Source: Bombyx mori (Eukaryota; Arthropoda; Insecta; Lepidoptera; Bombycidae). Taken from it: 64,000 nucleotides of DNA. The translations under genes and the position numbers were made by a program. The stretch is from contig NC_085121.1 in NCBI RefSeq assembly GCF_030269925.1, positions 15,021,501-15,085,500 on the forward strand, read 5' to 3'. The notes beneath the pieces are model-generated. The model was not told the origin of the DNA. It saw only the letters and a program-made list of their open reading frames with translations, and did not search any database. Shown here one piece after another: positions 51,001 to 61,630 of this stretch (position 1 is its first letter; the number at the start of each line of letters is the position of its first letter).

Positions 51001-54000
51001 TTAAAAAATCCACATACCTATTCCTAAACTAGACACCGATTCCCTTGAACTTGATTGTTTTTCTGAATTCAATGTTTTAACTTGATTTTGGACATTGTCA
51101 TCAGAAAGCTTAGATGTAGAATTACGATTTTCCTCCTTAATCTTAATAGGACTCTTTGATTTATCTTTCTTCCTTTCTTTACTGCTAGATTTATCAGATT
51201 TCCTCTCTTTTTCATCCTTTGATTTAGATGCAATATTTTTTTCATTTAGACCTTTATCTCTGGTAGTAAGTTTAGTATTGTTTACAGAATCGGAGATCAA
51301 TTTTAGGAACTCGTCTTCGTTTAATATGGGGATGCCCAAGTCTGTCGCCTTAGCAATCTTTGCGGGTCCTGGGTCTTCACCAACCAGAACGTAGTTTACC
51401 TAAACGGCATAATATTGATAAAACGGAAATGTGGTGTGAAATACTGGTGGTAGGATCTCTTGTGAGTCCGCGCGGGTGGGTACCACCGCCCTGCCTGTTT
51501 CTGCCGTGAAGCAGTATTGCGTTTTGGTCTGAAGGGCGGGGCAGCCGTTGTAACTATACTGAGATCTTAGAACTTATATCTCAAGGTGGGTGGCGCATTT
51601 ACGTTGTCGATGTCTATGGGCTCCAGTAACCACTTAACATCAGGTGGGCTGTGAGCTCGTCCACCCATCTAAGCAATAAAAAAATAATAGAAAAATAATA
51701 TTACTTTTTTCATTACACAGTGGGTTGACAAATACATGCTGGATAGATCACTAGTATTGCATAATTTTACCTTCCTGCTAACACCAGGTTTAACTGTTCC
51801 ACCATATCTTTTAATAGCCTCCTCGATTTCTTCCCTCTCAAACGAATCCAAAACTCCAGTCAGTAGGAATGCACAATCTTTAAGACAGTCCGGCGCACCC
51901 TGGAGTAGAAGTGAAAATTGTTATATTTAGTGGGTGTCGTACAGTAATATTATCACGGAATCAAGTTTGACTGTACAATGTTATTTTTCATCATGAAAAT
52001 AGTTCTTAAGCATATGTTCGTTCCGAAAAATTAAAATAAATGAACAATGACTAAAAATTGTCAGTAAGCAATTCAAACCAAGTTTTGTAAAATATACAAA
52101 TATAGGAATAGATAATTTCGAGAACAATACGTGTTTCAGTCACTCGTAAACATACCACAGGAATTTCTTTGGATCCTAAATGTTTAGGTGCTGATCTGTT
52201 GAGATATTTCTTATATAATGCAGCAGATTGTACTCTACGTTGATGCCTCTCTTCATCCGATAATACTGCAGATGGAAAGAAATAGATAAGTTAGTTTTGT
52301 ATGTTGCATCAACTTTACTAAGTATTTTCAATTAATATGATTTAATTTATTTTTAATATTATCTTCAAGTTCTATCTAACCTGACTCGTTTAAACTCTTA
52401 TTTCCTCTATTTTTCGTTATCTTCTTGCTAGATTCATCATCTATTGCTGAAGAATTCATTTCTAAATCACTTTCTACTTTTGAACTGAAACTCTCGTCTT
52501 TATCTTTTTTTTCTATTTTAATTTTTTTGCTAACAGCATTTTCGTCTTTAATGTTCGTCTCAATAAATTCAGAGAATTTTCTTTTATTACCTTCCTTAAC
52601 TTCATCTATTATGCTTTTGTTTTTTAAATTATTAACATTGTAGCTATCTGTTTTCTTCTCTTTATCTTTCAAAGAAGGTAATGAATCTTTGTCTAATTTA
52701 ATACTTTCTTTTTGTTTCATTTCTTTTTGCAGTTTTCTTTCGTGTGATTTATCATTGTTTCCATTTTCTAAGGGTGTGAAATCAATATTTTTATTTTTTT
52801 CTAGATGATCAATCTCATCTATTTCAAGAAGACTCTTTTCGAATTCATCATCCGAATGTATTCCTAACTCTGTTTTGTTCTTTTCTTTTTTGACTATGGG
52901 CTCAGTTCTTATGATGGGTGCATTTCCAAATAAATCTATCGGTTTCACTTCTTTTAATTCTGCAGTAGATTTGTTTTTTTTATTTAAGTGTGTTTCCGAT
53001 TTTTTTGGTTTTTTCGTTTGTATTTCATCATCTGAGTCATCTAATATAACTCTTTTCTTCCTTGCTTCTTTTTTCTGAAAGCACATTACATTAATATCAT
53101 TAAAAATCTTACAAAAATGTGGTTGGTGTCTTGTGAGTTGGTAAAGGTCATCATCTTGCCTATTTTTATTGTGAAGCAGTCATTCTCAATTACTCTAGTT
53201 TAATGGTAGAGCAACCCTTTAATCATTATAATTGAGACTTTATCCTTGCATATCAAGGCAGATGGTGATAAATGTAGGACCTGAGGGCTCCTGTAAATAC
53301 TTCACATTAGTTGGACCTTGATTGGTTGGTATTACTGAATTGGTATTAATGGTGGTAGGACCTCTTGTGAGTCCACCACCACCTATTTCTGCCGTGAAGC
53401 AGTAATGCGTTTCGGTTTGAAGGGTGGGGCAGCCGGTGTAACTATACTGGGGCCTTAGAACTTATATCTCAAGGTGGGTGGCGCACTTACGTTGTGGATG
53501 TCTATGGGCTCCAGTAACCACTTAACACCAGGTGGGCTGTGAGCTCGTCCACTTATTTATGCAATAAATAAAAAAAAAACTTTTTAATTCACATTTTTTT
53601 TACTGTACTTCAGTTGTTATTTTATTAATTTGAAAATTTTATTTTTGTTTTTTGAAGAAAAAAGAAATCATCCGGTCAATAAATCTATTCATTAATATTG
53701 TGTATTATGAAATTACAAAACTTGTTATATTATTTCCCACATTATTTTTAAATTTCTAGTACTGATTGATTGACTCCATAAATAGATCAAAAACTTCTAT
53801 TCAGATGCTAGTTGTGAGATTGCTAACAAAAAATATTAGCTAATATATTTTCTATTTTTTATGTATTGCGTAAATTGGTGGACGAGATCACGGCCCACCT
53901 GGTGTTAAGTGGTTACCGGAGCACATGGCAACTACAGCAGAAATGCTGCCACTGACCTCGAGATATGAGTTCTAAGGTCTCAGTATAGTAGCTGCCCGAT

Positions 54001-55002
54001 TCTTCAAGCCGAAACGCATTACTGCTTCATGGCAGAAATAGGCATGCTGGTAGTACCTAACCGTGCGGACACACAAGTCCTACCACCAGTGATTACACAA
54101 ATTATAATTTTGAAGGTTTAATTTTTATTACACAGTGTTATTCCTTCACTGTGGAAATCAATCGTGGACATTTGTCAAGTACATATTTCATTAGAAAAAT
54201 TGGTACCGGCCTGCGGGATTCGAACACCGTTGCATCGCTCAACATGAATGTACCAGATGTCTTATCCTTTAGGCCAAGACGACTACTACAAACAAAACAC
54301 TCATTTTAGTTTTAGATTATTACCTTCTTTTTAATTTGTACATCAGGAGATTCAGGAATAATATCATCATCATCAGGAACTGCTTCCTTGGACTTTACAG
54401 GTTTCTTCGTTGTGATAAAAAATGATCTTATATCCTATGATTAAATGCTTATTTAGAATGTACCATATAATCTTAACTCACTCAGATATGTACTATGTAT
54501 GAACTGGTAATTAGTCATCTATTTGATATGTGAAGTGTGGGATAGCTGTTACACAATAAAATGTGGGTATCGGCATTAATGTTGTGATGTCTGTACCCCT
54601 CGGTAACTACTCAACGGCAGATTCGCCTTGAGCAATCAAACCCATGTTAGTCTGGATATTTAGAGTAGTGAAAAAATCATATACGACAATATTTTGGAAA
54701 ATCTGTTATCGTGACACAATCTGATAATTATATTCATATGTACATCAATCGTAATATCTAATCCCAAGTTAATACAACATTTTTTCAAAACTTCAGATGA
54801 TCGAAGCAATTTAAATTAATCGTAAGTAAATGCGTATCAGTGTAGAGAATATAGTGTAGCGAATATAATGAAGAAAAGTATTCTTAATATAAAACTTATT
54901 TGGCCACTACAGTTCTTCAAGGTCCTCAAATGCTGAAGAGCATCTTTTAGTTTTAGTACCATTTTATTTCTTATTAATATATTCTTACTTCACCTTAGAC
55001 AT
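42014..55002 (-). CDS. RFC1: Replication factor C subunit 1 (large clamp-loader subunit)
   Basis: Complete 18-exon gene, 3153 nt, 1050 aa. Exons 5' to 3': 55002-54994, 54434-54324, 53074-52381, 52265-52156, 51899-51771, 51399-51018, 50724-50604, 50396-50269, 49823-49677, 48966-48883, 48226-48078, 47783-47589, 46344-46193, 45795-45687, 45449-45304, 44795-44582, 43128-42955, 42112-42014. RFC loads the PCNA clamp onto primed DNA. Seen in order: N-terminal MSKDIRSFF, the PCNA-binding-type motif of RFC1; a long charged linker; a BRCT domain (~309-395: [32 protein letters not shown]); WVDKYKP; Walker A GPPGVGKTTT (~556) split by intron 8; Walker B DEVDG (~626); MCNDRN sensor region; RFC1-specific C-terminal domain ([25 protein letters not shown]-like AWSLLPIQ); Lys-rich tail. 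The ATG exon has only nine coding bases. A possible AATAAA (minus strand) is near 41942. Confidence 0.96.
42506..42757 (-). mobile_element. TA-flanked MITE (family M2), copy 3
   Basis: About 252 bp, inverted relative to copies at 16262 and 25998; first TIR base lost. It lies in the last RFC1 intron. Confidence 0.82.
43850..44188 (+). repeat. Bm1 SINE with tRNA-like head, internally deleted
   Basis: Head 43850-43925 shows an A box ('tggcctaacgg') and B box ('ggtgttcgaatctc'), then 'gggtaccaatttttctaatg'. The body jumps from 'gtgaaggaataacatcgtg' to 'ccgtgaagcagtaatgcg' and ends in an A-run. RNA polymerase III could in principle start here. It lies in an RFC1 intron. Confidence 0.9.
44287..44420 (-). 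repeat. Bm1 SINE, truncated
   Basis: Inverted tail region only, through 'gttctaaggtcttaagtat'. It lies near the RFC1 exon at 44582. Confidence 0.8.
45854..46106 (-). repeat. Bm1 SINE, truncated
   Basis: 'gacgagctcacagcccacct' through 'ggactcacaagaggttctac'; 90 bp from the RFC1 exon at 46193-46344. Confidence 0.88.
46420..46993. mobile_element. 574-bp pogo/Tigger-type MITE
   Basis: Ends CAGTCAAACCTGGATAAG in inverted orientation on both sides, with TA target duplication. CAGTCAAACCT-type ends are characteristic of pogo/Tigger elements. Internal copies of 'aacctctat.agcgaga' give long subterminal repeats. No transposase ORF. It lies in RFC1 intron 12. Confidence 0.85.
47330..47540 (-). repeat. 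Unnamed interspersed repeat (family R1), copy 5
   Basis: 'cgacgaggacagtgaccggt' and 'cgtaaatggatcggg' correspond to the left part of the copy at 24080-24450. Confidence 0.5.
49110..49180 (-). repeat. Diverged Bm1 SINE fragment
   Basis: 'tactcagatgggtgcccgag' and 'cacctggtattaagtggtc' only. It lies in an RFC1 intron. Confidence 0.6.
49362..49620 (+). repeat. Unnamed interspersed repeat (family R1), copy 6
   Basis: Well-conserved copy: 'tctcagtgggtcgcgtttcc', 'gtagattctgcgaagcacgg', 'gtgagctcacctacacgtta'. It is 57 bp from the RFC1 Walker-A-side exon at 49677. Confidence 0.6.
49978..50213 (-). repeat. Bm1 SINE, truncated
   Basis: 'gacgagctcacagcccacct' through 'ccgtgcggactcacaagac', 56 bp from the RFC1 exon ending at 50269. 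Confidence 0.88.
51440..51690 (+). repeat. Bm1 SINE, truncated
   Basis: 'actggtggtaggatctcttg' through 'ctgtgagctcgtccaccca' and an A-rich end. It sits in the short intron between the two RFC1 BRCT exons. Confidence 0.9.
53350..53572 (+). repeat. Bm1 SINE, truncated
   Basis: 'ggtggtaggacctcttgtg' through 'ggtgggctgtgagctcgtcc' and an A-run. It lies in RFC1 intron 2. Confidence 0.9.
53862..54291 (-). repeat. Bm1 SINE, near full length
   Basis: Inverted copy reaching the tRNA-like head ('gggattcgaacaccgttgc', 'ttaggccaagacgac'). It is 33 bp from RFC1 exon 2. Confidence 0.9.
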
Positions 55003-55513
55003 TTTCTTATTTAATACGGTCTTCTAATTTAATGAATTATCAGCTTTATCATGTTCATTTGAAATCTGATTTTTTGAATAAATTTATAAGTGTATTTTCG
55101 CGGAAAATACCGTTCAGCTATGTTTGATTCAATTTCAATGAAGAATTGACAGGACAGCTGTTGAACTGAGTTTGACAGTTAGCTTGAAGCAGCTTCAGTG
55201 ACAATCAAATAATTTCCTATATTTTAAAATTGAACCGAAGATTAAATTAATATAAAATTTATCTTTAATGAAAATCCTATGACTTAATAAAATGAATACC
55301 TCTCCCTGGTTTAAGTCATGAAGTCGAACTAATTTAATAAATAATTTCAGAAAAAAGGCAATTACTTATTTAGGACTTCTGCACTTATGGTTGATTAAAT
55401 TACTACAACATACATACATAATGATTGTGATTTATATTTTTATTTATAAAAGTAAGTCCATAGAATGCTCTCAAAGTATTCAAAGGAAAAACCAAAGTTA
55501 AATAGGTACCTAT
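55003..55513. promoter_or_regulatory. Upstream region of RFC1
   Basis: 511 bp between the RFC1 start codon and transposon copy B. AT-rich; no TATA box or named element is convincing. It must contain the RFC1 5' UTR and promoter unless these reach into the transposon. Confidence 0.4.
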
Positions 55514-56851
55514 CATAGACCTATATAGTAGGGACACGACATATTGTTCTATACGTACAATTGCTTATATAAATAGCACCCATTTTGAAGGCACACACAT
55601 AAACATATATCTATCTCGTTCTTACTCAGCACTTTAACTCGCAGGAAAACAATATAACAGTATTTCAGTGCGTACATAAAATGAAACATGAATATACGTA
55701 AATATCTCCGTCTCCGTCTAATGCGGCCGAAAATCCGCCATGTTTAGCGCGCCAAATGTCATTGTCACGTCAGTTCGGCCGTCTGTTTTGGGTTGTACAT
55801 TAATTATTGACTTTGATATCGATTAAATATGATTGCTTATATAAAATTTCATAATTTATCATGCTTAGAACATACAAAAATAATAATTAAAACGTATTTT
55901 ATAGGATCTCAAGAAAGTCGATGTCCCAAAACTATTATCTATATATATTTAAATTCATTAAGGAGCCCTCATCCGAAAAATCGGACACCATTTTTCGGTC
56001 GGAATCTATTGATCATGACACTAATCATAAATACCTCTTTAAAATATGTCATCAAAACATATTTAGACATTCTGTTTAGATATTTCGGGAAAAAGGCTAC
56101 CGACAAAATCTCTTCGGAACTATTTAAATAAAATAGTTTTATTCGCAGTGAGTAAAACACTATTGTAAATTCGTTAAATATTTAATACTTAAGTGATTTT
56201 AGAGAGGAAGTCACAAGGAATGACGTTTTTAATAATGAATAAATGTTCTGTAGGTGTTTTTTTTTTCACGCGGTCCCTTGATAAGTTTAAAATTTGAATC
56301 ACTCTCAAGTGAAAGTGATTCAAATGGTGCGGCGCACCTTCCTTGGGGTGCGCTGCGGTAGTGTGTTACGGACTTTAGAGTCAGCAAAACAATCAAAATA
56401 GATTGTAATAGTCTAAGAAAAACACGTACTCAAAATACGATAACATTCAGCATGCTAAAAATGGGCTGATGGCACTGTACTATGCCATATCTTTATGTTT
56501 TGCGGCAAACGACAACTTTATAAAATCAGTGTAGCAAATTTTAAAAATCGTCATATCGTTTACTTGGAAAATTTGAAGGACGAACTCGTCTTAGATTTCA
56601 CATAATATCTAAATCACATCATCTTTGCACATAACAATATACTTACTTCCTATTAAAGTATAAATTCTACAAATACATTCGTACTCAACAATATTTAAAA
56701 TAAAATGAGCCAAGAACGTTTATCGATAAAACCTACTAACATTAAAATCTTCTGGGCAGCACTAAAACCGCCATGTTTTGTGGCCAGATGACGTCACAGT
56801 GGCACGAATTTAATGTTGATGTTTCATTTCCATAGGTTTCCTACTTCAGTG
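55514..56851 (-). mobile_element. DNA transposon copy B (P/hAT-like), uninterrupted
   Basis: 1,338 bp, inverted relative to copy A, flanked by an 8-bp duplication GTACCTAT (55506-55513 and 56852-56859) unlike that of copy A. Its plus-strand left end is CATAGACCTATATAGTAGGG and its right end ..CCTACTTCAGTG. A 100-codon frame at 55829-56131 (MIAYIKFHNLSCLEHTK..) is also open in copy A apart from a 6-base in-frame difference; I recognise no transposase motif in it. The copy fills the spacer between RFC1 and the 574-aa gene, its right end 108 bp before that gene's start codon. Confidence 0.85.
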
Positions 56852-56959
56852 GTACCTATTGACTTTGCTATACATGCTTGAAATGACAGTTAGTCGAAAC
56901 TTTTAAATTGATTGACATGATCTAACATAAATAATGATTTTTGATAAATTTTAGATTCA

Positions 56960-58684
56960 ATGATAATTTTCATGGTTTTATTAATATTTATAAAAGTAAT
57001 AGATGGCAATGTTGGTAGTATATTATTTTATAATCGAGGCACAAGAGATGAATGTTGGAGTAAAGATGATCTTGCGAAACTCGAAACTAGGAAAACATTT
57101 GAAGACCTCATGCCGCCAGTACTACAACCAGTTGAAATAAACTCCAAGTACATTAATGATAATCTTCGTTATTTTCGCAAAGCAATAAAATATGTAGACA
57201 ATGAAGTCGAACCCTACAGAGCGCGCATACTGAAACAGTCATTACTTGATACAATAGGAGCGCATTTGAGGAGTGAAATTTTACCATCGATTCGATTTGC
57301 TTATTACGCTGGATACATCCCGTACAGAAAAGCGAGGCAGATGGAAGAGTTTTTTAAGGAAATAAAATCATACTTAAATACTGGAGGCTTAGGGTGGAAA
57401 GAACCAGAACGTAATATTCCTTGGACCAATTTCACTGTGTCTAAGCTCATCGTAGGACCAGGAAAATTTTCTGATTCATGTTCAAGTCTAGTAACGAAAC
57501 GTGATACTAACTCTTGTATACATCTACCGAATCCAAAATTTGATAATTCTATATCTCCTACAACGATAGCGTTACCTTTTAAGTCTGGTGGTCTATTGAA
57601 TTTGGCATCACCGAATTCCGAGAACGCTCTTTTAAAATATTATGCCACAGCATCAAGATGTATTTTGAAGAAATCGCCGAGAAAATGCCGTCATTCTGAT
57701 TTTGTGGCTTTCAATAACGAAATGTGGCATTGGATGAAACGCAATGTAGCTCCGCATTTAGTTGACGAGACATTGTACGCGGCCTATGGCGGAGTTTTGA
57801 GAATAGCAGCTGCGGTTCAAAGTTACGGTAAAGGCTTATCCCGCCGTAATTTATTTAATACCAGAGAGCATAGTTTAATCAAATGGCATCCGTGGAAGGC
57901 GCTCACACAATCATATAAACGTGCAAACTCGAATTGGACTCCGAGTTTCTATATTGGAATAGTATTAATGATAGCTTTTGGAATATGTGTACTGCAAATC
58001 TGTTATACCTATATTTTAGGACATAAAAGCGCTTGTCGTTGTAGAAGTAGCCCGGTCGGACATTCGTCTAAAGATCTTGCGTACACGAACATAGAATCGA
58101 GCATACCGGCAATATTGCCTGATGTAAGTCCAGTGTTCTACAATGAACAGAAACGTATGAAACGTTCCAATTCTGGAACCAAAACTGGAAACGGAAGTGT
58201 TAACGTACAGAAAGTTTACGATTTGAACGAAAATACTGAAAGACTCATGAATGTCGAAGTGAGTGATACCGAAAGCGAAGTTTCGTCATCTAGTCAGGAC
58301 GAGGATGCAACGAATAGGAGTAAAAAAAAAGTTATTACTCCAATAAGTCCACCGAAATTAGACACTACGGTATCTGAAGTTAGGATAGGGAAAACACGTT
58401 CAGATCCTAAAGATTATAACTTTAAGTATTCAACAAGTACCCTGTCGCGATCGGACACATATTTTCAAGGTTGCGATGACGGCGTAGAATCCTGTTCAGA
58501 TTCGGAGAGCTCAGATTCGAGTGATTCCGGCACTTCGATTTTATCGCAGTCCAGATCCCGAAGGATGAGTTGGTCTCGCGACCCGGTGTCGCTTCGAGGG
58601 ACCTCCACTGATTCATACCATGGTTCGTCATCGCTGACGCTAAACGCTAACTCGTATATAAGACCGAGTCCTCAAAAACAATAA
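56960..58684 (+). CDS. Unrecognised type I membrane protein, 574 aa
   Basis: A single long exon. The N terminus (MIIFMVLLIFIKVIDG) is a likely signal peptide. Residues 17-329 would be lumenal or extracellular, with Cys at ~32, 169, 186, 234 and 243 and several Asn-x-Ser/Thr sites. One membrane segment follows at ~330-354 (FYIGIVLMIAFGICVLQICY), then a Cys-containing juxtamembrane stretch (CRCRSS) and a ~215-residue cytoplasmic tail rich in Ser, Asp and Glu (SDTESEVSSSSQDED, SCSDSESSDSSDSG). I do not recognise the family and assign no function. An 'attttag' acceptor-like site at 56950 leaves room for an upstream 5' UTR exon. Codon use and length argue strongly that it is a real gene. A possible AATAAA lies at 58922-58927. 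A transposon end lies 108 bp upstream. Confidence 0.8.
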   Translation: MIIFMVLLIFIKVIDGNVGSILFYNRGTRDECWSKDDLAKLETRKTFEDLMPPVLQPVEINSKYINDNLRYFRKAIKYVDNEVEPYRARILKQSLLDTIGAHLRSEILPSIRFAYYAGYIPYRKARQMEEFFKEIKSYLNTGGLGWKEPERNIPWTNFTVSKLIVGPGKFSDSCSSLVTKRDTNSCIHLPNPKFDNSISPTTIALPFKSGGLLNLASPNSENALLKYYATASRCILKKSPRKCRHSDFVAFNNEMWHWMKRNVAPHLVDETLYAAYGGVLRIAAAVQSYGKGLSRRNLFNTREHSLIKWHPWKALTQSYKRANSNWTPSFYIGIVLMIAFGICVLQICYTYILGHKSACRCRSSPVGHSSKDLAYTNIESSIPAILPDVSPVFYNEQKRMKRSNSGTKTGNGSVNVQKVYDLNENTERLMNVEVSDTESEVSSSSQDEDATNRSKKKVITPISPPKLDTTVSEVRIGKTRSDPKDYNFKYSTSTLSRSDTYFQGCDDGVESCSDSESSDSSDSGTSILSQSRSRRMSWSRDPVSLRGTSTDSYHGSSSLTLNANSYIRPSPQKQ

Positions 58685-61042
58685 TGAGAAGTTGATCGTT
58701 TCAAATATTGTTTAGTCCATATACTTTTGTTTTAATATTTTGTTTAAGGTATGTTGAATTTTAAGATTTTGTTCGTAAGAATATATATTTTGTTAGTGGC
58801 AACTGAGATTTCCTTTTTTTTTTGTTTGGCTTCAGCAGTCCCATATGAGTCAAAAAACCAAATCAAACTTATGAATTTGAAATGAAAACCATACACACAT
58901 TTTTGTCGAAACATTTTATTGAATAAAACACATTACATTTACATGGGATAACGTTATGATAAACATGAAACAATCAACATTCCAAAATAAAATATTTAGT
59001 TTAAACTTTATAATTTAAATAAACATAATATATAAGTATATATCACAAGTGAAAAATATTTGTACATTTTCTTTAACATACAATGGTAGATATATTTTTT
59101 AATTTATTATAAAAAAAAATTTATCAAAGTAGACAATTTAACAGTTACAAACGCAATCATTGCCTGTCAATATCAATGTCCACATACGACTACACTCTGC
59201 CGACTGTGAGCATCCGCGGAGGAAATTCACTTCAAACACAGTACTGACTATTGGAAACACTATAGTAAATGTTGGCTAACTACGGGCCGTGGTCGGTCAT
59301 ATTTGATATTTTAATTGATTCTTTATGTTACGGTCAAAAATAGGTTTTATTTTTAGGTTATCTTTCAGCGTTTGATGTTTAGTTTCAAACAAAACTGGCG
59401 TTAATGGCCTTTTGTGGCCGCAAATAAATCAGAACCGGACTGACTTGATCCTCCTGAGAATCGAGGGAATAACAGATCGGGCGGGAATAGTAAATATCAC
59501 TAGACTCCCAAAGCTGACAGTGTTACTACTATATGAATCGTAAAATGAAATATTAAATAAATATAAGCGTCCAATATATATTTTTTCTTTTAACGCAATT
59601 AAATTAAATTTAATTTCGAAAACTATGTGTTTGAGTCTAAAACTCATTTTATGTTTCCATAAAACTTTAATTTCCCTTATCATCATAATAATGTAAGCCT
59701 ATTAATTAGGTTCTGTACATATTATAATATAAAATACATATGCATATTAATTTCATTAATAATTGAAATCACAGTTACACTCAATTTTTATATCTAAAAT
59801 ATTTTTCTAGCGGAACATTAATAATTATTTTTAACCCGTGCATTAAAAACCTTTTTATGTGATAAATAGTAACAGTTCAGTATAAGGTTTACATACTAGA
59901 GTACGAAATACTATTATACAATACTATAAAAAATCTGGTAAAACCATATGATAATGTTGCGATAATTCAAAAGTATTTTAGTTAATTTGTTTAAAAATCA
60001 GATGATTTTACTAGACACGTCACCATCAGGTCGATCAAGGTTCATGTGTTCGCATTTGTTTAACTAACCATACAACATGCAGTTTATCGATTTGTACACA
60101 TAAAATATTTGGGGTATATTGGAATCGTTCCCAAAAACAAGGAAGGTGCTGGAGATTATTACGACAATAAAAAAAAAAAAAAATTTAACATGACATTACT
60201 AAGTTAATTATAGGATTATTACCAAGTTAATTATAGGAAAAGTATTTTGTCAAAGCTTAGTTAAGTAGTTTATTGACCTTTCGGTTTCGGAAAAAACCTC
60301 TTTAGGTCCTAGCCCGTTTGTAGTGGGAGGCGTTTGCCTAGGAACATGTTTACTTTAGTGATGATACCGGCATCGATAATACTCCCTTTCATTATTACAA
60401 CAATAAAATTTTTTTGATTTGATTTGAATCAATCACACCAGTGAATAACTCTTAGCTCCATGTTTTATTAGCTGTCCCCCCTCCCGCACCGCTCAGCTAC
60501 TTCGGAACCGCCCCGGCTTAGAATATCTAAGATAAACTAAACCCTCTTAATAAAAAAAATATTTTTTTTTTTTCATTAGATAGCACTGTGTTCAAATGTC
60601 GCGAAATAATACGAAAACGTAAAGTTTTTAAAACTTCTGTAATAAATCTATTATTAAATTAATTTTAATAATTTCTACGAAAATACTGTCTCGTGAAAAT
60701 CGAAGAAAACACTAAATAGAATAAATACACTGTTGTGTATTTTATAAGAAAAAAATATCACATAATATGCGTTTTACCCTTTGAAATAATGTGATGTTTA
60801 AAATTCGTTAGTAATCTTGGGTTCGTTATATCTGTGATCTGGTGCTAATAAGGCCAATGTCAGTAATAATTACTTTAGTATTAAGCATCAGAACAATGAG
60901 CCATCGGTGCAAAAACAATAGTGTAATTAAACTAACACCCAAAAAAAATTGAATGATTAAATTAACACCCATTTAGCACAAAATAATGTCGTACTTTTAA
61001 AAAAAAAACTGATAGTGCAATCTCATTTCAAACAAAATCGAA
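58685..61042. other. AT-rich interval without a recognisable gene
   Basis: No conserved exon seen. The right part may carry 3' UTR of the minus-strand P4-ATPase gene (stop at 62328), and the left part the 3' UTR of the 574-aa gene. Mostly A/T with short homopolymer runs. Confidence 0.5.
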
Positions 61043-61180
61043 ATTTTTTTTTTATTGTTGAGGTGGGTGGACGAGGTCACAGCCCACCTGGTGTTAAGCG
61101 GTTACTGGAGCCCATAGACATATACAACGTTAATGCGCCACCCACCTTGAGATATAAGTTCTAAGGTCTCAGTAACTTTT
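61043..61180 (-). repeat. Bm1 SINE, truncated
   Basis: 'gaggtcacagcccacctggt' through 'gttctaaggtctcagtaa'; tail half only. Confidence 0.85.
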
Positions 61181-61317
61181 AGCTTCAGGCCACTAATTAT
61201 ATACATTTACACTCGTCATTGAGCCGAATCAACTTTATGGAACGTGAAACCGGTAACCCTTATTAATTAAACTTATCTAATGTTTTAAAAAGCTTTTAAA
61301 GATCAAAATGTTGTCGC

Positions 61318-61630
61318 GGAAGTTACAACGCGGGCAGGCCTCCCACGAGGTGTCCGATGACCTGATGGAGGTCGCGGGGCTCCGTTGGAGGCGGACCGAC
61401 CTGGGGGAGGTCAGTGTGCTTAGTGCGAGCTTTTTAACGTTCTCGATAGCGTAAAAGTCAACCCAATTTTGTATGCCGTTGAAACAGTGCCCCTAGCGGA
61501 AAACGTAGGCAAACGATCCTATTACATACAAATATGAGCTAACTTTCACGCTAGCTAGAACGTTAAAAAACTCGCACTAAGCACACTGTGCCCAGCAGTG
61601 GACGTGGGCTGGCTGATTATTATAAATGTT
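61318..61630 (+). repeat. RTE-like LINE 3' end split by a MITE
   Basis: 61318-61412 ('gaggtgtccgatgacctga', 'ggaggcggaccgacctgggg') and 61588-61630 ('gtgcccagcagtggacgtgg', 'ggctgattatta') are contiguous in other RTE-like tails of this type, such as the antisense one at 8186. The MITE at 61413-61587 separates them. Confidence 0.6.
61413..61587. mobile_element. 175-bp MITE with ~45-bp inverted ends
   Basis: Ends AGTGTGCTTAGTGCGAG read inward from both sides and pairing extends through 'tttttaacgttct' to 'tagcgt', with one or two mismatches. No ORF. The target duplication is unclear because the ends overlap 'gtg' in the host LINE. Confidence 0.75.

Noticed and set aside
51095..51394. Ser/Leu-rich plus-strand frame of 99 codons
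   Set aside because: It is the antisense of an RFC1 exon rich in Lys and Ser codons; no independent support.
28464..56851. Inverted duplication of a genomic segment as explanation for the two transposon copies
   Set aside because: Homology stops exactly at the element ends and the 8-bp flanking duplicates differ, so these are separate insertions.
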